From an uncultured Muribaculaceae bacterium (GTDB lineage: Bacteria > Bacteroidota > Bacteroidia > Bacteroidales > Muribaculaceae), in NCBI GenBank assembly GCA_947628305.1, contig CANQZG010000007.1, forward strand, positions 95,640-159,639: a DNA stretch of 64,000 bases, in the 5' to 3' direction. The translations under genes and the position numbers were made by a program. The notes under the pieces are model-generated. The model worked only from the letters and a program-made list of their open reading frames with translations. It ran no database searches and was not told the DNA's origin. Within the stretch, counting starts at the first letter, position 1. Every line of letters begins with the position of its first letter. Below, piece by piece: positions 43,861-52,385 of this stretch.

Positions 43861-46422
43861 ATGAAAATTCAAGTAAGCAAAGCCAATGCACGCACATGGC
43901 ATGATATAACAGTAAATGCCGACCTTCCCGCACGCCTCAAGCCGTTGGAGGAACTGGCAAAGAACCTTTGGTGGGTATGGAACAGCGAGGGAAAGTCGCT
44001 TTTCCGTGACCTCAATCCCGATTTGTGGCGTTCCACCGGTGAGAACCCTGTGATGCTGCTACAGCGTCTGTCGGGTGAACGTCAGGAGGAAATCCTCGCT
44101 GACGAGGAAATGATGGCCCGCATTGACACGGTGTATAAGGATTTCAAGAAATATATGGCCAAGCCGATGCGCAAAGATATTCCCTCGGTGTCTTATTTTT
44201 CGATGGAATATGGTTTATGCAACTGCCTGAAAATCTATTCAGGCGGTCTTGGTGTGCTCGCCGGCGACTATATCAAGGAGGCATCTGACAGCTGTGTGGA
44301 TATGACAGCCGTAGGTTTCCTTTACCGTTACGGTTATTTCACACAGTCTCTCTCGGTTGATGGTCAGCAGATAGCCAATTATGAACCTCAGAACTTCAAT
44401 GAGCTGCCCATCGAGCAGGTGTGTGAGGAGGATGGCCGTCCAATGATTCTTGAAGTGCCGTTTCCCGGTCGCATAATCTACAGTCATATATGGCGCGTGA
44501 ACGTGGGTCGTATGAAGTTGTATCTGATGGATACCGACTTCGACATGAACAGCGAATTTGACCGTTCAATCACCCATCAGCTTTACGGTGGTGACTGGGA
44601 AAACCGCATCAAGCAGGAATACCTTCTCGGTATCGGCGGTGTGTTGATGTTGAAAAAACTCGGTGTCAACCACACAATTTATCATTGCAACGAGGGTCAT
44701 GCGGCATTGCTCAACCTTCAGCGTCTGACCGACTATGTTCAAGAGAAACATCTTTCCTTTGAAGTCGCGCTTGAACTCGTCCGTGCATCGGGTCTCTATA
44801 CGGTCCACACCCCGGTTCCCGCAGGTCACGACTATTTTGACGAGCAGCTGTTCGGCAAATATATGCACGAATTCCCCGCCAAGCTGGGCATCTCGTGGGA
44901 GGACTTGATGAACATGGGTCGCGAGAACCCCGGTACTAACGAACGCTTCTCGATGAGTGTGTTCGCTCTGAATACATGTCAGGAGGCCAATGGTGTCAGC
45001 TGGCTTCACGGCGAGGTCTCCAAAAAGATGTTCGCCGGTATATGGAAAGGATATGACTGGAAGGAGTCTCACGTAGGTTATGTTACCAACGGTGTGCACA
45101 TGCCCACATGGGCCGCATCGGAGTGGAAAGAATTCTATGCCGAGAACCTTGGAGAGCAGGTGTTTGAGCATCAGAGCGACCCCAAGGCATGGGAAGGTAT
45201 CTTCAAGGTGTCGGATGATGCCATCTGGGATATGCGCATGAAGATGAAGAACAAGTTCATCAACTTCGTTAAACGTGACTTCACAGCCAAATGGCTCGCC
45301 AACCAAGGTGACCCGGGTGCGGTTATGAAAATCGTTGACAAGTTCAACCCCAACGCGCTCATTATCGGATTCGCCCGTCGTTTCGCCACCTATAAGCGTG
45401 CGCATCTTTTGTTCACCGACCTTGACCGTCTCGCCAAGATTGTGAACAACGAGCAGTTCCCCGTTCAGTTTGTGTTCTCGGGTAAGGCTCACCCAGCCGA
45501 TGGTGCGGGACAGGGCCTTATCAAGCGCATCGTTGAAATTTCACGTATGCCCCAGTTCCTCGGTAAAATCATCTTCCTTGAGGACTATAACATGATTGTG
45601 GCCAAGCGTCTTGTTACGGGCGTTGATATATGGCTCAACACCCCGACACGTCCTCTCGAGGCATCAGGCACATCGGGTGAGAAGGCCGAGATGAACGGCG
45701 TCCTCAACTTCTCTGTCCTTGACGGATGGTGGTATGAGGGATATCGTTTCAACGAGAACGCCGGATGGGCGTTGACCGACAAACGTACCTATACTGACCA
45801 ATCCCAGCAGGATAAACTCGATGCAGCGACAATTTACTCAATGCTTGAGAATGAGATTATCCCGTTGTATTTCGCCAAGAATTCCAAGGGGTATTCTCCT
45901 GACTGGATTCAGTATATCAAAGGTTCGATTGGAGACATTGCACCTCACTTCACCATGCAGCGCATGATTGAGGATTACATCGAGCGTTTCTATGACAAGG
46001 AGGCGAAACGTTTTGCCGCGCTTTCGGCTGACGAATGTGCCGAGGCCAAGGAAATCGTGGCATGGAAAGAGAAAGTAGCTACAGCTTGGGATGGAATCAA
46101 GGTGCTTGATGTCAAGAGCTCGCTTGACGCATCGGCCGGTAATCACACCGGCGAGGAATACTCCGTTGACATTACGGTTGATACTAACGGATTGCCCAAT
46201 GACCTTGGTGTCGAGGCTGTGGTATACAAACGTGAGAACGGTGTCGAGGAGTATGTCGGTCGTCTGCCTTTCGTCCCGGTGCAGGTCGCAGGGAACGTGG
46301 TGACATACCGTCTACACGACAAATTGCGCGACGCCGGTGTCTTCCGTTATGGCTACCGTATTTATCCGTCCAACCCCGCGCTTCCTCATCGCGAAGATTT
46401 CGCTTACGTCCTTTGGGTATAA
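43861..46422 (+). CDS. glgP: Alpha-glucan (glycogen) phosphorylase
   Basis: The 853-residue protein belongs to the TIGR02094 alpha-glucan phosphorylase group (GT35): an N-terminal DUF3417 domain ([20 protein letters not shown]), [45 protein letters not shown] and the PLP-region stretch [17 protein letters not shown]. It releases glucose-1-phosphate from glycogen. Probably cotranscribed with the synthase and ends 19 bp before a terminator. Confidence 0.94.
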   Translation: MKIQVSKANARTWHDITVNADLPARLKPLEELAKNLWWVWNSEGKSLFRDLNPDLWRSTGENPVMLLQRLSGERQEEILADEEMMARIDTVYKDFKKYMAKPMRKDIPSVSYFSMEYGLCNCLKIYSGGLGVLAGDYIKEASDSCVDMTAVGFLYRYGYFTQSLSVDGQQIANYEPQNFNELPIEQVCEEDGRPMILEVPFPGRIIYSHIWRVNVGRMKLYLMDTDFDMNSEFDRSITHQLYGGDWENRIKQEYLLGIGGVLMLKKLGVNHTIYHCNEGHAALLNLQRLTDYVQEKHLSFEVALELVRASGLYTVHTPVPAGHDYFDEQLFGKYMHEFPAKLGISWEDLMNMGRENPGTNERFSMSVFALNTCQEANGVSWLHGEVSKKMFAGIWKGYDWKESHVGYVTNGVHMPTWAASEWKEFYAENLGEQVFEHQSDPKAWEGIFKVSDDAIWDMRMKMKNKFINFVKRDFTAKWLANQGDPGAVMKIVDKFNPNALIIGFARRFATYKRAHLLFTDLDRLAKIVNNEQFPVQFVFSGKAHPADGAGQGLIKRIVEISRMPQFLGKIIFLEDYNMIVAKRLVTGVDIWLNTPTRPLEASGTSGEKAEMNGVLNFSVLDGWWYEGYRFNENAGWALTDKRTYTDQSQQDKLDAATIYSMLENEIIPLYFAKNSKGYSPDWIQYIKGSIGDIAPHFTMQRMIEDYIERFYDKEAKRFAALSADECAEAKEIVAWKEKVATAWDGIKVLDVKSSLDASAGNHTGEEYSVDITVDTNGLPNDLGVEAVVYKRENGVEEYVGRLPFVPVQVAGNVVTYRLHDKLRDAGVFRYGYRIYPSNPALPHREDFAYVLWV

Positions 46423-46440
46423 CCTGATAGGGCTTGTGAT

Positions 46441-46481
46441 AACAAAGACTCCCGGCATTTATTATGCCGGGAGTCTTTGTT
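46441..46481. terminator. Bidirectional terminator between glgP and a convergent barrel gene
   Basis: Perfect 18-bp arms (46441-46458 and 46464-46481) around TTATT; the left arm begins AACAAAGACTCCCGGCAT. It ends 1 bp before the stop of the minus-strand gene. Confidence 0.9.
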
Positions 46482-46482
46482 G

Positions 46483-47085
46483 CTAAAAATCGATACCGAC
46501 CCTCAGGGTTGCGTATGGTTTCATTATCGGGTCTTTCCCCAGGGTTATATGAATCAGGTCACCCTGGCTGTTGTAATAGAATGAGCCGGTGGTGTCTTCA
46601 CCTCCCGTATGGCGGAGTGTCAGGCCTATGCCTACATTGATGTTTGTCCTGTGGCCGAAATTGAAACGATAACCTACGGCCGGCGAGAGATAGAGACCTC
46701 CTTCGGCATGGGTCACTATGCCTGTGCGAATCTCGGCGTATGGGGTATAGCGTCCGAATGTCTGGTCTGTCCGGGCGTGGAGGTACGTTCCAAGAAACCA
46801 ACCGTCATGAATCCCTGAATAACCGCCCATGAGACCCGCGCCGAGAAAGAAACGCGGGTTGAATTGATATCCGTGTGAAGTGGCAAACGAAACTTCGCCG
46901 AATGCCTGTCGGTGTATGTTATGATATTTTATGCCTGATGTAGGATTGAATTCGTAGGAGTCGGCCACACGCCAGGAAGTCAGCGAACCGTCGATTTCGA
47001 AAAAGCCACGGTAACCGCGCGCGACATCCCGGGCTGACATGACCAAGGACAGGAATAATAAAGCCGTTGTGAAGAATATTTTCAT
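46483..47085 (-). CDS. Small outer-membrane beta-barrel protein, unknown role
   Basis: The 200-residue product has a signal peptide (IFFTTALLFLSLVMSA), alternating strands rich in Gly/Tyr/Arg (GAGLMGGYSGIHDG, PAVGYRFNFGHRTN) and a terminal Phe (TLRVGIDF), typical of a small outer-membrane barrel. Family not recognised. It is the last chromosomal gene before the conjugative element. A -7-like box lies unusually close to its start. Confidence 0.75.
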   Translation of the reverse strand: MKIFFTTALLFLSLVMSARDVARGYRGFFEIDGSLTSWRVADSYEFNPTSGIKYHNIHRQAFGEVSFATSHGYQFNPRFFLGAGLMGGYSGIHDGWFLGTYLHARTDQTFGRYTPYAEIRTGIVTHAEGGLYLSPAVGYRFNFGHRTNINVGIGLTLRHTGGEDTTGSFYYNSQGDLIHITLGKDPIMKPYATLRVGIDF

Positions 47086-47090
47086 GCGTG

Positions 47091-47098
47091 CAAAAATA
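47091..47098 (-). promoter_or_regulatory. -7-like box almost touching the start codon
   Basis: Minus-strand TATTTTTG (TAnnTTTG) ends only 5 bp before the ATG at 47085-47083. If used, the transcript would begin at or just beyond the start codon, implying leaderless translation; otherwise the box is fortuitous. Confidence 0.3.
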
Positions 47099-47160
47099 CG
47101 CTTTTCCCATTAATCATCTCCGACACTATAGTGTTTTTAATGTTTTATATGGTATTTTTA

Positions 47161-47171
47161 TGTAACTTTGT
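47161..47171. other. Possible junction between chromosome and conjugative element
   Basis: The plus-strand sequence TGTAACTTTGT resembles the GTANNTTTGC core reported for integration of CTnDOT-type elements, which coincides with the host TAnnTTTG promoter box. The last host-like gene ends at 47085 and element genes begin at 48177. No chromosomal gene follows this promoter-like box, consistent with its gene having been displaced by insertion. The other end is outside the window, so the call is tentative. Confidence 0.4.
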
Positions 47172-47332
47172 GGTGTGAAGTTACGAAAAGAGTGTAATTT
47201 ATTGGAAATGAGCGTAGGTTAGATGCTCATGATAGTAATAGGTTACGATTTAGTTAGTTATCTGCTGCATTATTCCTCTGCGCGTTGCGTAACCTTCAAA
47301 GAACTCTTCATATGCAAAAGTAACAATAAAAC

Positions 47333-47365
47333 GGGAGATTTTGATATGAATCTCCCTGATTTTTT
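47333..47365 (+). terminator. Terminator-like hairpin near the element end
   Basis: GGGAGATT (47333-47340) and AATCTCCC (47349-47356) are perfect arms around 8 nt, followed by TGATTTTTT. No plus-strand gene precedes it; it could insulate the element from flanking host transcription. Confidence 0.5.
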
Positions 47366-47404
47366 CTATCTCATACAAATTTTTCCGTAAAAGCGGCTTT
47401 ATTC

Positions 47405-47451
47405 GTCGGCACACCATCGCCCAAAAGGATTTTGAACGAACGTGTGCCGAC
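47405..47451. repeat. Inverted repeat in the element-end noncoding region
   Basis: GTCGGCACAC (47405-47414) and GTGTGCCGAC (47442-47451) are exact 10-bp inverted arms with 27 nt between. Confidence 0.6.
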
Positions 47452-47471
47452 TACTGCATAAGCGGAGAAAA

Positions 47472-47521
47472 GGGCTTTGCCTCACGCCTAAGCAACAGTT
47501 TAGACTGATGAGGCAAAGCCC
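47472..47521 (-). terminator. Strong hairpin, terminator on the minus strand
   Basis: Perfect 13-bp arms (47472-47484, 47509-47521; GGGCTTTGCCTCA) with a 24-nt loop. On the minus strand the hairpin is followed by TTTTCT, so it fits a rho-independent terminator for a transcript coming from about 47900. Confidence 0.6.
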
Positions 47522-47534
47522 ATTTCTTTTGTGC

Positions 47535-47633
47535 TTATGCCAAAGAGGTGTTTTTACGGCTTTTCAGATAATTTTTCTTTTTCGCTGTTCCTTTGAGCCG
47601 GAAGCGGAAAGCCGTGTATGACCGCTTGCCCAT
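47535..47633 (-). CDS. Possible 32-residue basic microprotein
   Basis: An ATG at 47633 opens 32 codons encoding a very Lys/Arg-rich peptide (starting MGKRSYTAFRFRLKGTAKKK) and ending TAA, inside the candidate structured transcript. A frame of this size can occur by chance; the strongly basic composition and place before a terminator are the only support. Confidence 0.25.
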   Translation of the reverse strand: MGKRSYTAFRFRLKGTAKKKNYLKSRKNTSLA

Positions 47634-47936
47634 AAATGGAACAAGCCGTCACCCACAGCAGGCAAACCGGGAAGAATGATTTTATCTGCCCGCCCCGACA
47701 CGTCCGGCCGGACAGATAAAACCATACTTCCTTGCAGGTGGTTTGCCCGGTTTCACGCTACCGGCTATGTCTTTTTTTTGTTGGGGACTTCCTTTTTTCA
47801 CGGATTTCTCTTTTGAAGTTTCCTGTATAATCTGTCTCTACTTCCGTTTACCTCCATTTTCGCGCCTTTCAGTAAGCCGCATCAGGCAGTCATTTCCGTT
47901 CTGGGCGCAAAGGTAACTCCGGGATTTGACGGGAAA

Positions 47937-48007
47937 GCAAGGTCAAGCCTCCTGTTTTCGGGGAAAATCTCCAGCCCTTTGGGTATATTTTTCCCGAAAA
48001 ACCTTGC
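47937..48007. repeat. Long imperfect stem-loop upstream of the accessory genes
   Basis: Outer arms GCAAGGT (47937-47943) and ACCTTGC (48001-48007); inner 14-bp arms 47955-47968 (TTTTCGGGGAAAAT) and 47987-48000 with one mismatch. It separates the minus-strand promoter-like box at 47908 from the plus-strand accessory genes starting at 48177. Confidence 0.5.
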
Positions 48008-48176
48008 ATTCCCTAATCCCTACCTTTTTAAGCACCCGAAACGAAAACGACCGATGCGACAGAAAGACGCATTAAAAAAAATGTCGGATAAACGAGAGGC
48101 AGATAAGATAGTTTGAAACTCAACTCCCTCAGCTCTTGAATCCGCATAAAAAATAAAAATCAAAAACAGAACAGAT

Positions 48177-48512
48177 ATGGGAACAACAATGGCAACAAAA
48201 TTCGTGGCTTGGGAAGTGCCGACATTGGAAGCACTGAAAGGCAGTAAGGTTTACATCCTTCGTGAAAAACTGAACAACGGAGGACAGATGAACCGAGAGG
48301 AAAAAGATTGGCTCACCGAAAAGGTGAATAGCAACACCTATTTCAAGAGCGCAGTCCCCCTGCAAGGCTGGAGGTTTGACTTCTCCGATGTACTCCGCAC
48401 GTTTCTCGTGTGCCAATACGGACGTTGGACGGAATACAAGGCAACGGACAAGACCGGACTTCGCAGATACCTATACGGCAGGATAGACAACATTGTAGAA
48501 CTTGAAAAATAG
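48177..48512 (+). CDS. Conserved conjugative-element hypothetical protein
   Basis: The 111-residue soluble protein (MATKFVAWEVPTLEALKGSK near the start, LREKLNNGGQMNREEKDWLTE, then WTEYKATDKTGLRRYLYG) has no signal or membrane segment. I recognise the type as an accessory protein of Bacteroidales mobile elements but know no function. First of eight plus-strand accessory genes; the next start is 7 bp after its stop. Confidence 0.7.
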   Translation: MGTTMATKFVAWEVPTLEALKGSKVYILREKLNNGGQMNREEKDWLTEKVNSNTYFKSAVPLQGWRFDFSDVLRTFLVCQYGRWTEYKATDKTGLRRYLYGRIDNIVELEK

Positions 48513-48519
48513 CGAGGAT

Positions 48520-48735
48520 ATGACAGCAACGGCAGACTTCAGACAAGTGGCGCAATACATAGGGCTTGCGATATGCGCCCTAATCATGCGCACCGCCCTT
48601 TGGGTGTTCGGCATCCTTTGGGGCATCGTCAGAGAGATAGTAAACGGAGTGTTCCGAGTGGCGATAGGCATAATCGTGGCTATCCTTTCCGCAATCGCCT
48701 TCTTCGGCTTCATCCTTTGGTTATTCACCCTTTAA
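48520..48735 (+). CDS. Small membrane protein of the element
   Basis: The 71-residue product is mostly two hydrophobic segments (YIGLAICALIMRTALWVFGI and AIGIIVAILSAIAFFGFILW). The ATG at 48520 is chosen over an in-frame TTG at 48502 inside the previous gene. Probably an inner-membrane protein; function unknown. Confidence 0.65.
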   Translation: MTATADFRQVAQYIGLAICALIMRTALWVFGILWGIVREIVNGVFRVAIGIIVAILSAIAFFGFILWLFTL

Positions 48736-48751
48736 TCTTACCGATAACGAT

Positions 48752-49180
48752 ATGAAAACGACAGACCATTTCAAGAGAACGATACAGATGTATTTGGAGC
48801 AACGTGCAGCGGAAGATGCGCTCTTTGCCAAGAAATACCGTAACCCTGCCAAGAACATAGACGATTGCGTGACCTACATTCTGAACTATGTGCAGAAAAG
48901 CGGTTGCAACGGCTTCACGGACGGGGAGATATACGGACAAGCCGTACATTACTATGACGAGAACGAGATAGAGGTGGGCAAGCCTATCCAATGCCAAGTA
49001 GCCGTGAACCATGTGGTGGAACTCACCGCAGAGGAAAAGGCGGAAGCACGTCAGAACGCTATCCGACAATACCAAGACGAGGAACTCCGCAAGTTGCAGA
49101 ACCGCAACAAGCCGAGAACCGCCACCAAAGCGACCATCCAAGAAATACAACAACCCTCATTATTTGATTTAGGCTTATGA
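48752..49180 (+). CDS. PcfK-like protein
   Basis: The 142-residue protein matches the PcfK-like family of conjugative elements: KTTDHFKRTIQMYLEQRAAE, then NPAKNIDDCVTYILNYVQKS and EIYGQAVHYYDENEIEVGKP. The charged C-terminus ends QPSLFDLGL, resembling a short clamp-binding (QxxLF-like) motif, which is suggestive only. It overlaps the PcfJ-like start by 4 bp (ATGA). Confidence 0.82.
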   Translation: MKTTDHFKRTIQMYLEQRAAEDALFAKKYRNPAKNIDDCVTYILNYVQKSGCNGFTDGEIYGQAVHYYDENEIEVGKPIQCQVAVNHVVELTAEEKAEARQNAIRQYQDEELRKLQNRNKPRTATKATIQEIQQPSLFDLGL

Positions 49181-50460
49181 AACCGAGAACACACATACAG
49201 CAGGAAGTCGCACATCTGAGCAAGCGACTACCGAGATTGACCGCCACGCAAAAGGCATACGCTTTCCGTCATTGCTTCAAGCACTACGCAATCAAGAGAG
49301 CGGACGGCACGAACATCTGTACCGAGTGCGGACATTCGTGGAAGAGCGACCACGACCTTGCAGACACCCTTTGCGGATGTATCTGCCCCCATTGCGGTAT
49401 GCAGTTGGAAGCGTTGCGCACCCGAAAGAGCGTTTTCAGCGAGAATGAATACTTCTCCATTGTCACCACCAGCAAGCAGTATCAAGTGATACGCTTCTTC
49501 TTCGTCAAGTCCCGATACAAGGCAGGGCAAGCAGCCGAGTATTCCATTTATGAAGTGGTGCAGAGGTGGATTTCGCCCAAAGGCACAACCACCACCGTTG
49601 CCCGACTTCGTGGTATGTCAATGTTGTATTACGACCAATGGGCGGAATACAGCGACATGGAGGTGCGCAAGAACAACGGACTTCACGCATACGATATAGC
49701 ACCTGTGTGTACCTATCCCCGACAGCGTTTCATCCCCGAACTGAAACGCAACGGTTTCAACGGGGACTATCACAACACACTGCCGTATGACCTTTTCACG
49801 GCTATCCTTTCCGACAGCCAAGCCGAAACACTCTTGAAGGCAGGGCAATACGCCATGTTGAGCCACTATATTCGCAGTTCCTTTGACATGGAGCAATATT
49901 GGGCATCCGTCAAGATTTGCATCCGCAATGGTTACACCATTTCAGACGGCTCCGTATGGTGCGACACCATAGACCTCCTGCGTCATTTTGGCAAGGACAC
50001 GAACAGCCCGAAATACGTCTGCCCTGCCGACCTCAAAGCGGAACACGACAAGTTGGTGGCAAAGCGCAACCTGCAAAGGGAGCGTGAGCGGACGGAACAG
50101 CAACGGCAAAAGGCGATTGAGGACGAGAAGAACTATCTGAAAGACAAAGGAATGTTCTTCGGGCTTGTATTTTCCGACAACCTTATTCTTGTCAAAGTCA
50201 TTGAAAGCGTGGAGGAAATGATTGAGGAAGGACGGCTGATGCACCATTGCGTGGGCGGTTATCACAACAAGGCAAACTCTCTCATCCTATCCGCCACCAT
50301 TGAAGGCAAACGGATTGAAACGATAGAAGTCAGTTTGAAAACGCTGAAAGTGGTACAGAGCAGAGGGGTATGCAATTCCAATACCGAGTACCACGACCGC
50401 ATCATCCGACTTGTGGAGGACAATGCCGGACTTATCCGTCAGCGTATGAACGCAGCATAA
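49177..50460 (+). CDS. PcfJ-like protein
   Basis: The 427-residue protein has a Cys-rich zinc-ribbon near the N-terminus (CTECGHSWKSDHDLADTLCG, then CPHCG), and a C-terminal PcfJ domain with EEGRLMHHCVGGYHNKA. PcfJ/PcfK pairs occur on Gram-positive plasmids and Bacteroidales elements; their biochemical role is not settled. The 4-bp overlap with the PcfK-like gene supports a joint function. Confidence 0.85.
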   Translation: MKPRTHIQQEVAHLSKRLPRLTATQKAYAFRHCFKHYAIKRADGTNICTECGHSWKSDHDLADTLCGCICPHCGMQLEALRTRKSVFSENEYFSIVTTSKQYQVIRFFFVKSRYKAGQAAEYSIYEVVQRWISPKGTTTTVARLRGMSMLYYDQWAEYSDMEVRKNNGLHAYDIAPVCTYPRQRFIPELKRNGFNGDYHNTLPYDLFTAILSDSQAETLLKAGQYAMLSHYIRSSFDMEQYWASVKICIRNGYTISDGSVWCDTIDLLRHFGKDTNSPKYVCPADLKAEHDKLVAKRNLQRERERTEQQRQKAIEDEKNYLKDKGMFFGLVFSDNLILVKVIESVEEMIEEGRLMHHCVGGYHNKANSLILSATIEGKRIETIEVSLKTLKVVQSRGVCNSNTEYHDRIIRLVEDNAGLIRQRMNAA

Positions 50461-50484
50461 TATCAACTTATAATACATAACAGC

Positions 50485-50742
50485 ATGGAAGTAAGAATTG
50501 AAAGTATGATTTGTTTGTGGGACGATAAAATCCCCTCGATGTTCCTTGAATTTATAAACCTCCTCACTCTTTGTCAGAGTGAGGAGCAGTTAAGAGCAAG
50601 CGTAAAAGACTTTTCCGAGAAGCACGAACTTGACAAGTTCTTTCTTTACGGCTTCGGCTCACACCATTTCTACCTGCACCAACGCTACACGAGCAACCCC
50701 GAAATGGTGATGCAGAATAGAGTGCTGTCAGTACATTTCTAA
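50485..50742 (+). CDS. Small element hypothetical protein
   Basis: The 85-residue protein (VRIESMICLWDDKIPSMFLE at the start, KFFLYGFGSHHFYLHQRY later) is soluble and unassigned. Codons 26-34 lie within a perfect 11-bp hairpin (50560-50586), unusual inside a coding region. It is 24 bp after the PcfJ-like gene. Confidence 0.6.
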   Translation: MEVRIESMICLWDDKIPSMFLEFINLLTLCQSEEQLRASVKDFSEKHELDKFFLYGFGSHHFYLHQRYTSNPEMVMQNRVLSVHF

Positions 50743-50762
50743 CCATCTAAAAAACAACGATT

Positions 50763-50993
50763 ATGAGTACACGGATGACAATCAACGGAGTAAGTACCTG
50801 CACGGAAGCAGGTACGGAGAAATACGAGAAATTTCAAATGGGTATTGGCAGACGCAGGCGAACACTTGTGCAATACGATTACCGCCACACGGACGGAGAG
50901 TTGTTCTCTTGTGTCAAACCCACGTTGGACGAGTGCCGAACTGCACGGGACAAGTGGCTGACGGCAAAGGAAGGAAAGGAGGGCAAGCAATGA
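50763..50993 (+). CDS. DUF3873 domain protein
   Basis: The 76-residue protein matches DUF3873: TINGVSTCTEAGTEKYEKFQ, then GRRRRTLVQYDYRHTDGELF and CVKPTLDECRTARDKW. The family is restricted to Bacteroidales mobile elements and has no known function. Its stop overlaps the next start (ATGA). Confidence 0.8.
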   Translation: MSTRMTINGVSTCTEAGTEKYEKFQMGIGRRRRTLVQYDYRHTDGELFSCVKPTLDECRTARDKWLTAKEGKEGKQ

Positions 50994-51238
50994 ATGAAAT
51001 AGCCTACCAAACGCTGATAGTCAAATTCAGCGAGCCTATCACGGCATTGGACGGAATGTTTGACGATACCGAAGCATGGGGAACTGCCACCCTCAAAGGG
51101 TGGATAGACAGCTATGAAAGCAGCCGTTTCACCGCCATTGACAGCCATACGGCAGTCATAACGAGCGAGTACAACATGGAGTGTCTGAGAAAGTGGCTGG
51201 AAAGATGCACACCCATAGCTGAGAAAACAGAATTTTGA
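50990..51238 (+). CDS. Small element hypothetical protein
   Basis: The 82-residue protein (MNEIAYQTLIVKFSEPITAL, then WGTATLKGWIDSYESSRFTA) is unassigned. The ATG at 50990 overlaps the DUF3873 stop by 4 bp and is preferred to an open extension inside that gene. Confidence 0.62.
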   Translation: MNEIAYQTLIVKFSEPITALDGMFDDTEAWGTATLKGWIDSYESSRFTAIDSHTAVITSEYNMECLRKWLERCTPIAEKTEF

Positions 51239-51290
51239 ACGTTGTGGCGGTGTCCGCACCGCCACAACATAACACCTAAAAACAACGAAT

Positions 51291-51599
51291 ATGATAGCAA
51301 AGACAATTTTGGAGCAGATAGGTGGCAGACGCTTTGCCGCCATGACGGGAAGCAAAGACTTCATAGACATGGGTAACGGTTTACGCATGAGCCTTGCGAG
51401 GAACAAGACGAGTGCCAACCGACTTGACATCATCTATGACGGAGGAGCAGACCTCTACAATATGCGTTTCTACCGCAAGACGTTCAGCAAAAAGACATTC
51501 GAGTGCAGGACGAAGGACATAGAAACGCACGAAGGGATATATTGCGATATGCTGGAGGAAATGTTCACGATGGTGACGGGACTTTACACCCGTTTTTGA
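51291..51599 (+). CDS. Small element hypothetical protein
   Basis: The 102-residue protein (FAAMTGSKDFIDMGNGLRMS, then RLDIIYDGGADLYNMRFYRK) is typical of accessory genes of Bacteroidales mobile elements and phages; no function known to me. It is the last plus-strand accessory gene and is followed by two overlapping hairpins. Confidence 0.65.
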   Translation: MIAKTILEQIGGRRFAAMTGSKDFIDMGNGLRMSLARNKTSANRLDIIYDGGADLYNMRFYRKTFSKKTFECRTKDIETHEGIYCDMLEEMFTMVTGLYTRF

Positions 51600-51605
51600 G
51601 AGGTG

Positions 51606-51662
51606 GGCGGCGAAAGCCGCCTACTTTCTTTCAGTGAGCATGATGGCGGACAAAGAAAGTAG
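51606..51662. terminator. Overlapping hairpins between the convergent accessory genes and ART-like gene
   Basis: GGCGGC-GAAA-GCCGCC (51606-51621) is a tetraloop hairpin; CTACTTTCTTT (51621-51631) pairs with AAAGAAAGTAG (51652-51662). Together they can terminate transcription in either direction. Confidence 0.6.
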
Positions 51663-51691
51663 CAAAGAAACCTCTGTTCTAATCTACGATG

Positions 51692-52339
51692 TTATTGCCT
51701 AATTTCTGACATATAAATTCGTTTGTATTCACTACCTTCTATTGGCTCTATATCGGTTATTTCAAATGAAGTTCCTCTCAAAAAATTGACTTGCGTTTCC
51801 TGACCATGATTATAAATCATGTATAGACAATGTGCTTGCGTTTCATTTTCAGGAAGAGTTTTTATAACGTAAACATCACTTCTGTTTTGTTTCCAATCTT
51901 CGGTTGTTGTCGTAAGGCTATGGGAAGGTTGGTATATATCACCTACTTCAAAATTTGTTTTATCTCCAGTTTTAGTAAAACGATATAATATATTTCCGTT
52001 AAACTTAGGTGCTTTGTTTATTATACTGTTTAGTATAATTTGCATTTCGTGAACAATATCAGGCACTTCTCCATAATAATTGTCATCTCTAAATGCATAC
52101 GATATATTACCAAGAAAACAGGTTAATATCATTTTTTCCACATCGGTTAGTCCATAGCGATTTTCCTTGTCAATGTTGTTGTGCTGAAAACTCTGAAAAG
52201 GTTTTTTACCCAAGAAACTCAAAGGGTCATATGAAAAGCCAAATTCTTCAAGTTCCTCATTCCAAACTAATTCCGGCTCAGCTTGTGAGGATGCTAAATA
52301 CTTTTCTTCTTCCGATAAGAAATATTGAATATCTTTCAT
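51692..52339 (-). CDS. ADP-ribosyltransferase-fold-like protein, probable cargo
   Basis: The 215-residue protein is cytoplasmic by sequence. Residues about 110-205 read like the exotoxin-type ART fold: ILYRFTKTG (Arg on the first strand), a PSHSLTTTTEDW stretch at the S-T-S position, and GQETQVNFLRGTSFEITDIE, resembling the ExE strand followed by a LPxGTxF-like turn. The final Glu of ExE is Gln here (ETQ), so activity is uncertain. The gene is much AT-richer than the surrounding transfer genes, has its own promoter box, and is walled off by hairpins, all signs of a late-acquired cargo gene. The fold call is by eye only. Confidence 0.45.
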   Translation of the reverse strand: MKDIQYFLSEEEKYLASSQAEPELVWNEELEEFGFSYDPLSFLGKKPFQSFQHNNIDKENRYGLTDVEKMILTCFLGNISYAFRDDNYYGEVPDIVHEMQIILNSIINKAPKFNGNILYRFTKTGDKTNFEVGDIYQPSHSLTTTTEDWKQNRSDVYVIKTLPENETQAHCLYMIYNHGQETQVNFLRGTSFEITDIEPIEGSEYKRIYMSEIRQ

Positions 52340-52361
52340 TTTATCTCTAAATTACTAATGA

Positions 52362-52369
52362 CAAAGGTA
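52362..52369 (-). promoter_or_regulatory. -7 box for the ART-like gene
   Basis: Minus-strand TACCTTTG (TAnnTTTG) 22 bp upstream of the start codon, between the gene and the hairpin at 52386-52431. Confidence 0.5.
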
Positions 52370-52385
52370 ATTGTTTTATTTGAAA

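Larger units (their letters stand above)
47468..47901 (-). ncRNA. Candidate structured transcript of about 430 nt at the element end
   Basis: A minus-strand TACCTTTG (TAnnTTTG) lies at 47908-47915, and a terminator-type hairpin lies at 47472-47521. Between them is a long stem: GGCAAACC (47661-47668) with GGTTTGCC (47740-47747) outside, and TTTTATCTG (47680-47688) with CAGATAAAA (47713-47721) inside, around a GC-rich 24-nt loop. Only very short reading frames occur. Whether it is a regulatory RNA, an mRNA for a tiny protein or a DNA site (such as an origin or recombination site) cannot be decided from sequence. Confidence 0.35.
47099..48176. other. 1.1-kb stretch without recognised genes at the element end, overview
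   Basis: AT-rich host-like DNA runs to about 47330, then denser stem-loop structures (listed separately) fill 47333-48007. From 48010 to 48176 the sequence is A-rich leader DNA before the first accessory gene; no clear promoter box is seen there. Confidence 0.5.

Noticed and set aside
44566..45492. 308-residue minus-strand frame opposite glgP
   Set aside because: Antisense shadow of a recognised phosphorylase; composition and lack of motifs give no support.
47314..47324. GTTACTTTTGC (minus strand) as the attachment core of the element
   Set aside because: It has one extra T relative to the GTANNTTTGC-type core and starts GTT; kept only as an alternative to the site at 47161.
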